NCBI GenBank assembly: GCA_944389615.1
Contig: CALXNA010000029.1
Coordinates: 1 to 44,053 of the forward strand
Direction: 5' to 3'
DNA length: 44,053 nucleotides
Source of the DNA: an uncultured Anaerobiospirillum sp.
Lineage (GTDB): Bacteria > Pseudomonadota > Gammaproteobacteria > Enterobacterales > Succinivibrionaceae
Part shown: piece after piece, positions 33,494 to 40,778 of the stretch
How positions within the stretch are numbered: position 1 is the first letter of the stretch
Layout of the letters: each line of letters begins with the position of its first letter
Notes under the pieces: model-generated
What the model saw: only the letters and a program-made list of their open reading frames with translations
Database searches by the model: none
What the model was told of the DNA's origin: nothing
Made by a program: the position numbers and the translations under genes

Positions 33494-34537
33494 TTAGACA
33501 TCGAGCATGCCTTGCACCATGGCCTGATGGGCCTTGAGCAGGATGTCCGGGCGTACCTCCTTTTTCGTCATGTGCTCGCTTAAGTAGCGCCGATAGAGGC
33601 GCGAGTGGGCGCAGCCATTGAACAGGCCGAGAAGATGGCGACATAAGAAGTGCAAAGCCTTACCCTCGCTTTGCAGCTGAGCGCCTAAGTCGACCATGCG
33701 TGCAAGCACTTCCTCGCGTGTGAGCTGCGGCTTGTCCTCACCGAAGAGCTCGCGGTCAACTGAAGCCAAGAGGTATGGGTTATCGATGATGGCGCGGCCT
33801 AACATGACGCCGTCGACGTGGGTTAGTTGCTCATGGCACTGCTCCATGGTGGTAATGCCACCGTTGATGGTGACGTGCAGCTCCGGGAAGGCCGCTTTGA
33901 TCTTGTAGACGCGCTCGTAGTCTAAAGGCGGAATGGTGCGGTTCTCTTTGGGCGAGAGGCCGTTGAGCCAAGCCTTACGGGCATGGATGATGAGGTGGCG
34001 GCACCCGGCCTCATAGATGGTGCCCATCAGCTTAAAGGTAAACTCCTCACTGTCGAGCTCATCGACGCCGATGCGCGTCTTCACCGAGACTGGGATAGAA
34101 ACGCCTGCCGGTGCGGCCTTATCAGCGGCCTCGGCCATCGCTTGGTAACACTTAGCGATAAGCTCAGGGGTCTTCATCAAAATCGCCCCGAAGTTGCCGC
34201 TTTGCACCTTGTCCGACGGGCAACCAGCGTTTAAGTTGATGGCACTGTAACCGTGCGCCACGCCTACGGCTGTCGCTTGGGCCAGCTTCTTGGGGTCAGC
34301 ACTACCCAGTTGCAGACAGCACGGCAGCTCCTCTTCTTTGAAGTCAATGAGGTAGTACTTGGCGTGCACCAGCGCTTCGGCGGCGATCATCTCGGTGTAA
34401 AGCATCGCGCGCTGAGTCATGACACGCGCCATGCGTCTGAAGACCGAGTCGGTCACATCGACCATAGGGGCGACACTAAAGCGCTCGCTGGGTAAAAACG
34501 ACATCGTGGCGGCAGATAAGTAAAGTGGTGAAGTCAT
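33494..34537 (-). CDS. dusA: tRNA-dihydrouridine(20/20a) synthase
   Basis: An FMN enzyme that reduces U20/U20a in the tRNA D-loop. 347 residues. RFSVAPMVDVTDSVFR starts the TIM barrel, the catalytic cysteine is in NLNAGCPSDKVQSGNFGAILM, and the FMN-phosphate site is in TINGGITT and GVMLGRAIIDNPYL. The start is uncertain: ATG 34537, ATG 34504 or an upstream start at 34588. None has a convincing ribosome-binding site, and 34537 gives the usual length. Confidence 0.92.
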   Translation of the reverse strand: MTSPLYLSAATMSFLPSERFSVAPMVDVTDSVFRRMARVMTQRAMLYTEMIAAEALVHAKYYLIDFKEEELPCCLQLGSADPKKLAQATAVGVAHGYSAINLNAGCPSDKVQSGNFGAILMKTPELIAKCYQAMAEAADKAAPAGVSIPVSVKTRIGVDELDSEEFTFKLMGTIYEAGCRHLIIHARKAWLNGLSPKENRTIPPLDYERVYKIKAAFPELHVTINGGITTMEQCHEQLTHVDGVMLGRAIIDNPYLLASVDRELFGEDKPQLTREEVLARMVDLGAQLQSEGKALHFLCRHLLGLFNGCAHSRLYRRYLSEHMTKKEVRPDILLKAHQAMVQGMLDV

Positions 34538-34974
34538 GACGCAGGGACGAAGCTCCAACAGGCACGAAAAGCTGGGCCAAGCCCTCACGACCGGAAATCT
34601 TACGCAAATCTTGCTGCAAAATCTTGCAAAGATCGCTGGGCGTCATTGTCGTTAAGACGCCGCGCAAAAGCAAGCACTTCGCGCATAAAATCCGACTTTT
34701 TATCAAAAGTGAGAGGCCTGACATGATTTGTGAAATGCAAAGTTTGCTGCAAAGCTTTGCAGTGAGCGGCGGCAGAACGCCGGGCGCAGGCGCTAAGATT
34801 ACCACAGGCTCCAAGTGGGCGGGATCAGAAAGGTGGGACGCATACAAACAGGCCGCTCTCACTGAGAGCAGCCCATGGTGCGGCGCGGATGCGCCAAGGT
34901 GCGCAGCAAGCGCGCAGCAAGCGCCAAGGTGCGCCCGCGGGAGCGCAGCAGGTCGGCACGCAGACGCCGCGGCG
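34538..34974. promoter_or_regulatory. dusA upstream region with GCAAA repeats and palindrome
   Basis: Close to dusA, GCAAATCTTGC and GCAAAATCTTGC occur in tandem (34604-34627). Further out is the perfect 16-bp palindrome CTGCAAAGCTTTGCAG (34747-34762), preceded by another GCAAAG. These look like operator-type sites. No firm -35/-10 pair was found. The remainder to 34974 is Ala-codon-like GC-rich sequence with no supported gene. Confidence 0.4.
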
Positions 34975-36321
34975 TTAGTCGGTGGCGTGCTCGCGGTGGT
35001 GCTTGAAGCTCTTGACAAGCTTGCTCAGGCGCGACGGGCCTAAGGCCGAGCTTGAGGAGTCGGAGCTGGTGAAGTAATTGTTCTGCTCGAGATTATCCTT
35101 GACGCTATCGCAGAGCCAGCGCTCTGAGAACAGCGGCAGCGGCACGGTAATAGCGCGCACCACGGCGGACAGCTCTTGCTCGTTGGCCGGGCTCGGGTTC
35201 ATGAGGTAGCGACCGATAGCAGCGCCGACCTGATGCATCTGGTCGCGGGTGATGCCACGGGTAGTGGCCGGTAAGGAGCTAAAGCGAATGCCGTCGAACT
35301 TGATCTTCGGATCGGCGGTCAAGACTTGGCAGTTACGGGCGATGATGCCGACATCGGAGAGGTTGTCGATAGCACCGCGTGCGCTCAGAGCGCACTTCTT
35401 GGCATCAGCGACCACAAAGTGGGAGTCCGGCGCGCCACCGACCAAGGTCATGCCACCTGCGACCAAGCCCTCAGCTAAGGCCTTGGCATTCTCGACCACC
35501 GCTTGGCAGTAAGCGCGGTACTCGCTCGTTTGCATCTCTTGCAAGCGTGCGCCTAAAGCGGCGAGCTCGCTTGAGCCTAAGCCGCTGTGGCCGTTGCCAT
35601 AGGCCGCGCGGTCAATGGCGTTGGCGTACTTGTCCTTGCAGATGATGACCGAGCTGCGCGGGCCTTGCAGCGCACCTTGCATGGTGAAGGTGACGATGTC
35701 AGCATGCGGCAGCGGTGATGGCAGCACTCCGGCGGTGATTAGGCCCGCCACCTGCGAGATGTCGCACCATAAGATCGAGTCTTGCTCGTGGACGATGGCG
35801 GCGATGCGCTCATAGTCCAAGGCATGCGGGTAGTTGATCGGCGAGACGATCACAAGGCGTGGCTTAAACTGCCGTACCTGCTGCTCGATGACGTCCAAAT
35901 CAAGGCGCTGGGTCTGCGGGTCTAAGCCGAAGTTGATGAAACGGAATACCATCGACTCGCTGTTGCAGTGCTCTTGCTTGCGCAGGTCAAGGGACATGAC
36001 CACGTCACCGCGCTGCACTAAGGCCTGGAATACGACGCGCGAGGCGACATCGATAGTGATGGACTTGAGGTTGGCGTGCTCGCCGTGAAACAGTTGGCAC
36101 AGGCGGCGTGCGACCAAGTACTCGAGGTTACCTTGGGTCGGGAAGGCGGTATTGTTGTGCTGGGTGTTGACCAGCACGTTGCCCATTGTGGCCGAGCACA
36201 AAGGCGAGATACTGTTTTCATCCGGGATGAAGGATAAAGAGTAATATTGCCGCTCCAGCTCATGTTCAAAGTAATCATAGAGCTCAGGATCGAAGCCACG
36301 AATGATATTTAGTAAGTTCAT
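34975..36321 (-). CDS. Serine hydroxymethyltransferase-like protein lacking the PLP lysine
   Basis: 448 residues that align with GlyA along nearly the whole length. [15 protein letters not shown] and IPDENSISP (32-40) match the N-terminus. [12 protein letters not shown] matches [39 protein letters not shown] (185-211) matches [41 protein letters not shown] matches GIRVGTPAITRRGF. The Schiff-base motif THKT reads MQGA, so K229 is replaced by G216 and the preceding His by Q215. The tyrosine-rich GYPGKRYYGG and the HGGHLTHG loops are also gone. A Ser-rich tail ends the protein. Catalysis as SHMT is very unlikely; the role is unknown. Confidence 0.82.
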   Translation of the reverse strand: [448 protein letters not shown]

Positions 36322-36493
36322 ACCCGTCCCACGGCCCATAAGCACAGCGCCGGGCCTTCGCCCCTCGCTGCACCAAGCTCGCAGCCTCCAAAAACAAAAA
36401 CCACCATGCTTCCCCACCACCTAAACCTAAGCAAAGAGCACAACTGTCAGTGGGGATCTGCGCTCCGCCGCGTGACGCTGCGTGAGCTATCAA

Positions 36494-36510
36494 GGTTAGT
36501 GTAACCTAAC
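36494..36510. promoter_or_regulatory. Inverted repeat upstream of the SHMT-like gene
   Basis: GGTTAGTGTAACC with the overlapping GTTAG / CTAAC symmetry, in a locally AT-rich patch about 175 nt upstream of the SHMT-like start. Operator-like, unassigned. Confidence 0.35.
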
Positions 36511-36646
36511 ACGCCGGAACTACCAACCACCGACGCCGCAAATTCGCGCAAATCCGCTGCCGCCGTTCCGGCAGCGGGAAGGGAGCTAAGCTAAAGAGCT
36601 CAGCCCAGAAGCTCAGTCCACGGAACTCTGAGCTGAGCCCCTGCTC

Positions 36647-37918
36647 CTAAGCCTCCGGATAGAACGGCCACACCATTGGGATGATGAGGACGCACATGAT
36701 CAGGCTTAAGAAGACCAGTGGTACACCGATCTTGATGTAGTCGACAAACTTGAACTTGCCTGGGCCCATGACCAAGGTGTTAGGCGGCGTGGCCACCGGC
36801 GTGGTAAAGGCGCACGAGGCGGCAATGGCAATGGCCATCAGCACCGGATATGGCGAGCAGCCCATCTTGTTGGCAATCGAGATACCGATCGGGCAGAGCA
36901 AGGCCGCAGCAGCAGTGTTGGACATAAACTGGGTCAGACCGCAGCTTAAGCAGAAGAGCACCAGCATAAAGAGATATGGGCTCGGGTTATCACCGACTAA
37001 GCCTACGACCTCGTCTGCGATCATGGCACCAGCCCCGGTCTTCTCAAGGGCGGTGGAAATCGGCAGCATACCGGCAAACAAGAAGATAGTAACCCAGTCG
37101 ATGCCCTGATAGGCCTTCTTCTCGCTCAAGCAGCCAAAGAGCACGCAGGCTAAGGCGCCGATGATGGCGACCATTTCCTGCGTCAGCCCCGGAATGCCGA
37201 AGATCAGGCCTGCGATCACGAAGACCAAGATGAGCAAGCAGACGATGCGCGCGCGTGGGGTACCCGCCGAGGAGACGGTGCTGACCGCGCCGACATCAGA
37301 GTAGTTGCGCGGGATGAGGCGCCGCCCAATCAACACCATGTAGATCACGCTCATAATCGAGAGCGGGACGCCGATCGCCGCGAACTCAAAGAAGCCAAAT
37401 TGCGTGAGGCCCGCGGCATCCAAGGCACCGGCAGCGATGATGTTCGGCGGCGTGCCGACCATGGTGATGGTACCACCGGTGTTGGCGGCAATGGCAAGGC
37501 CCATGAGCAAGGCCGAAGATGGGATCTTGGCGGCCACGCAGATACCGATGATCACCGGCATCAAGCAGGCGACGGTACCGGTATTGGAGGCAAACGATGA
37601 CATCAAGATAGTCAAGATCATCAAGGCCACCATCAAGGGCAGCTCCTTAGTGCCGACCTTCTTGACCACTGAGTTACCTATGGTCTGCGCTAGTCCCGAT
37701 TCCAGCATCGCCGCGCCCACCACGAACATGCCAGCAAACAAGACCACAGTCGAGTTAGATAAGCCTGAGAATACCTCTGTGGGGCTTAACACCCCTAAGA
37801 AGCCAAGCGCCACTGATGCGCCGATCGCGGTCACCGCCAAAGGAATCAGCTCGGTGACAAACAAGAAAGCCACCACCGCTAAGACGACCAGCGTGATGAT
37901 TGCTTGCGAGTGATCCAT
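36647..37918 (-). CDS. SLC13/DASS-family anion permease
   Basis: An inner-membrane carrier, 423 residues, with about eleven hydrophobic segments. The two halves each carry the DASS signature: SNTGTVACLMP with GTPPN, and SNTAAAALLCP with ATPPN, which bind Na+ and carboxylate. Relatives move di- and tricarboxylates (succinate, citrate, tartrate) or sulfate; a dicarboxylate exchanger would suit a succinate producer, but that is inference. GGTGG lies just before the ATG. Confidence 0.85.
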   Translation of the reverse strand: MDHSQAIITLVVLAVVAFLFVTELIPLAVTAIGASVALGFLGVLSPTEVFSGLSNSTVVLFAGMFVVGAAMLESGLAQTIGNSVVKKVGTKELPLMVALMILTILMSSFASNTGTVACLMPVIIGICVAAKIPSSALLMGLAIAANTGGTITMVGTPPNIIAAGALDAAGLTQFGFFEFAAIGVPLSIMSVIYMVLIGRRLIPRNYSDVGAVSTVSSAGTPRARIVCLLILVFVIAGLIFGIPGLTQEMVAIIGALACVLFGCLSEKKAYQGIDWVTIFLFAGMLPISTALEKTGAGAMIADEVVGLVGDNPSPYLFMLVLFCLSCGLTQFMSNTAAAALLCPIGISIANKMGCSPYPVLMAIAIAASCAFTTPVATPPNTLVMGPGKFKFVDYIKIGVPLVFLSLIMCVLIIPMVWPFYPEA

Positions 37919-37963
37919 GCCTCACCACCTTACTTCCGACATCAAACAACACCAAGGCTCCCG

Positions 37964-38032
37964 GCCGCAGGCCCTACAAGCTCATTGCCGCAGGCCCTAC
38001 AAGCTCATTGCCGCAGGCCCTGCAAGCCTCGG
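37964..38032. repeat. Three tandem 23-bp repeats
   Basis: Units at 37964, 37987 and 38010, each containing GCCGCAGGCCCTACAAGC; the third has diverged at its end. They lie between the divergent SLC13 and small-membrane-protein genes. Confidence 0.85.
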
Positions 38033-38168
38033 CTAAGCCGCGTGCCTTAGTGCGCCCAAACTGAGAGCCAAGCCCCCAGTTCCAATTATGGTGCGCCCTT
38101 GTGCCAAAAGCCCGCGCGCTATGCCAAAATTGCGAGGTCAGCTCAAACTTTCCGGGAAAAGGAGCGCT

Positions 38169-38423
38169 ATGGAACCCAACTTCGCCAAGATTCTGCTCGG
38201 CCTTGGGGCCGCCCTCGCCATCTGCTTGATCTTCCGTGCGCTCTTTGCGCGCAAGCGCGATCTCTGGTTTGCGCGCACCAAGTCCACCGTCTTCAACCAG
38301 CGCGGCGCCTTAGGATCCTACCTCTCCTTGGGCTATCCCAAGACGTGGCAGGGGCTGCTCGTCACGCTCTGCGAGCTACTGGCCATCGCTGCGGTGCTCT
38401 TTGTGCTCATAAGCTTGCCCTAA
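38169..38423 (+). CDS. Small membrane protein of unknown function
   Basis: 84 residues with two hydrophobic segments (about 7-26 and 63-82) and a basic, Tyr/Gly-rich middle (FARKRDLWFARTKSTVFNQRG). Both ends would face the same side if both helices span the membrane. AAGGAG lies five nt upstream of the ATG, so translation is well supported. No family is recognised. A short CTTAG / CTAAG hairpin follows the stop, and mepM begins 130 nt downstream. Confidence 0.65.
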   Translation: MEPNFAKILLGLGAALAICLIFRALFARKRDLWFARTKSTVFNQRGALGSYLSLGYPKTWQGLLVTLCELLAIAAVLFVLISLP

Positions 38424-38552
38424 CTTAGTTACGCTAAGCTGACATATGGGGCGCAAAATGGGCCTTGGCTCCTTTTCCCCACCTGATAGATTCGCTAAAA
38501 TTTGCGCTACGGGTGCAGCCCCAGCCTTGGTTTTTTGTTGGTAACAAGACGC

Positions 38553-40490
38553 ATGCTTAATATCAGAGTCACCAATCGGATGTCGCACGAGGACTATGTT
38601 TCGTTAACACAGGCCTCCCCTTACATTTTGCCGAAGCGACATCTCGTAGCGGTACTCTTGACGGTCGTGCTCTGCGCGGTGCTGGTACTGCCCATGCCTT
38701 CGACTTGGGACAGGTTCTTTAAAGACAGCCCCGACTCCAACCCGCAAAGCCAAGTCTACTTGAGCCAAGATCAACGCCAGATCACGGTCGATGACACCAT
38801 CACCGCCCACAACGAGAACTACGAAGACTACGACATCCCCAGCTCGGCCTTCACCTCAGGCGGCTTAGGCGAGACTAATACAGCAGAGCCGACTATCGCC
38901 GAGAATGTCGGCTCGTGGCAAGAAGGCACGCTCGCTGCGCTCCCGGCTAACGCCAATAGCGAGCAAGTGGCAGCCACGATTCAATCCTTAGCCCACGCCC
39001 AAAACACGGCCCAAGCCAAGTCTCTAAGCGCCGGAGCGCACGCCAATCGCTCTGAGGTACAGGCAAGCCACCTAAACCAGCCGACCGACGTCTCTGCCGG
39101 TGGCACCAGCGGCGTCACCATGGCCCAAGGGCAAACGAGTACCTTGGAGGCGAGCGCCGGGGCCGATAGCTCCAGCTCCATGGGACTTACCATCGCCCGC
39201 CCCCACGGCAAGTGGTATCAGACCAAGGTTGATGCCGGCGAGAGTTTTGCCTCGATCTTCGCGCAGCTCGGCCTGCCGTATGCGACCTTAAATCGCATCA
39301 CCAAGGTGGCCCAAGAGTCCGAGTTGATCCTCAAGATCGGCGATCCGATCTACTTCCTCGTCGACGCGGACAATGTGGTCTTAGAGCTGGTCAAGCCGGT
39401 TACAACCACCCAGCAAGTACGCTTCTCGCGCCAAAATGCCAGCGCTGACTTCACCGTGATCCATGAAAGCGCCGGGGCTCACTTCATGGCGGTCAACGAT
39501 GATCAAGGCAAGCCGCTGCAAGAAGGCGCAACCTTAAAGCCGGGCGCGACCCCGGCCGACATCATGGCGGCCATGGCGGCGCTGCCTGATGCCAAGGACA
39601 TGCCGCTTGCCATCGCCACCGCAGCGCAGCGGGCGCAGCAAGCGGCCCTGAGCGCTCAGCAAGAGCCATCGGCACAAAAGGCCGATGCCCAGCGCCCGCG
39701 CCTTGTGATCAATGAAGTACATAAGGGCGAGACTTTTGCAGAGGCCGGTAAGCGCGCCGGGCTCACCCCGACGGAGATCACCACAATTGAGCGCATCTTT
39801 GCGGCACGCTATCAGGTGAACAAGATGCAGCCGGGCGATACCTTCCGCGTGCTCTTTGACGGCATCGGCACCAAGGCCTTGATCTCAGCGGTGGCCTTAA
39901 ACACCAGCCAAGGTACCTTCGAGTCCTTTATGAACCCGGAGGATCACAACTACTACGGCGAAAACGAGTTCACCCCGACCGCCGGTATCTTCCGCCGCTT
40001 CCCGCTCGCCGGTGAAATCAAGATCAACTCTAACTTCAACCCGCACCGCCGCCACCCGGTCACCAAGCGCATCGCCCCGCACAATGGCGTGGACTTTAAG
40101 GCCCCAGTGGGCACCCCGGTCTATGCCCCGGCCGATGGCGAAGTCACCTTCTCAGGCTATCAGCGCGCCGCTGGTTACTACGTCATCATCAAGCACCAGA
40201 GCAACTACTCCACAGTCTACATGCACCTCTCCAAGTCCGAGGTCAAGCGCGGCCAGCAGGTTACGGTGGGACAAGTAATTGCGCGTTCAGGCAACACCGG
40301 CCGCACCACTGGCCCGCACTTACACTATGAGATCCGCGTCAACGATCGCCCGGTCAACCCACTCAAGGTCAAGCTGCCGACCGCTACGCACCCGAACCTT
40401 GCACGCGAGCAACGCGAGATGTTCGCCAACAACGTCAAGATCTTGCGTCAAGACCTCAACAACGACCAGTTAGCCCAAATCGCACCTTAG
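38553..40490 (+). CDS. mepM: M23-family murein endopeptidase, MepM-like
   Basis: A periplasmic, membrane-anchored D,D-endopeptidase that cuts peptidoglycan crosslinks. 645 residues against 440 in E. coli MepM. A membrane anchor (about 31-48, LVAVLLTVVLCAVLVLP) is followed by a Ser/Ala-rich linker of about 170 residues that E. coli lacks, then two LysM/OapA-like regions, the second starting INEVHKGETFAEAG, and the LytM domain. Zinc ligands are intact: HNGVDF and GPHLHYEI; FNPHRRHPVTKR and YMHL are conserved. The start is uncertain between ATG 38553 and ATG 38580. A candidate terminator follows. Confidence 0.9.
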   Translation: MLNIRVTNRMSHEDYVSLTQASPYILPKRHLVAVLLTVVLCAVLVLPMPSTWDRFFKDSPDSNPQSQVYLSQDQRQITVDDTITAHNENYEDYDIPSSAFTSGGLGETNTAEPTIAENVGSWQEGTLAALPANANSEQVAATIQSLAHAQNTAQAKSLSAGAHANRSEVQASHLNQPTDVSAGGTSGVTMAQGQTSTLEASAGADSSSSMGLTIARPHGKWYQTKVDAGESFASIFAQLGLPYATLNRITKVAQESELILKIGDPIYFLVDADNVVLELVKPVTTTQQVRFSRQNASADFTVIHESAGAHFMAVNDDQGKPLQEGATLKPGATPADIMAAMAALPDAKDMPLAIATAAQRAQQAALSAQQEPSAQKADAQRPRLVINEVHKGETFAEAGKRAGLTPTEITTIERIFAARYQVNKMQPGDTFRVLFDGIGTKALISAVALNTSQGTFESFMNPEDHNYYGENEFTPTAGIFRRFPLAGEIKINSNFNPHRRHPVTKRIAPHNGVDFKAPVGTPVYAPADGEVTFSGYQRAAGYYVIIKHQSNYSTVYMHLSKSEVKRGQQVTVGQVIARSGNTGRTTGPHLHYEIRVNDRPVNPLKVKLPTATHPNLAREQREMFANNVKILRQDLNNDQLAQIAP

Positions 40491-40575
40491 CCTGCCCGCG
40501 CCGCGGCCCCGCACTGGCCGCTGCAGGCAAAACGAAGATCCAGCACAAGGCGCAGCGCCCGCGCCGCCGTCCCTG

Positions 40576-40634
40576 AGCCGTGCCTTGAGCTGCTAACGGG
40601 CTCACAGCATCATGCCGCGCGGGGCACGGCTTTT
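40576..40634 (+). terminator. Candidate terminator after mepM
   Basis: AGCCGTGCC (40576-40584) can pair with GGCACGGCT (40623-40631), followed by TTTT. The large loop contains a second helix, TGAGC / GCTCA. It lies about 85 nt after the mepM stop. Confidence 0.45.
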
Positions 40635-40645
40635 GCGATGCGGTC

Positions 40646-40651
40646 TATAAT
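40646..40651 (+). promoter_or_regulatory. -10 element upstream of the RocB-like gene
   Basis: Consensus TATAAT right after the terminator-like structure, about 125 nt before the RocB-like ATG. No good -35 is seen. Confidence 0.45.
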
Positions 40652-40778
40652 ACGGTTCTGATGCCACGATGGGGAGTGCCAAGATGGGGAGCGCCACGAG
40701 GCCGCACCGAGGCGCGCACAGCCAGCACTGCCAACATTGGGCTCGTGGGCCTTTGCTTTGAGAATTGAGACTGTCGCC

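Noticed and set aside
34723..35043. Small + strand frame starting MICEMQSLLQSF with GAGAGG six nt upstream
   Set aside because: The start signal is attractive, but after 20 residues the sequence becomes Ala/Arg/Gly-biased and runs antisense into the SHMT-like gene. It was not called without further support.
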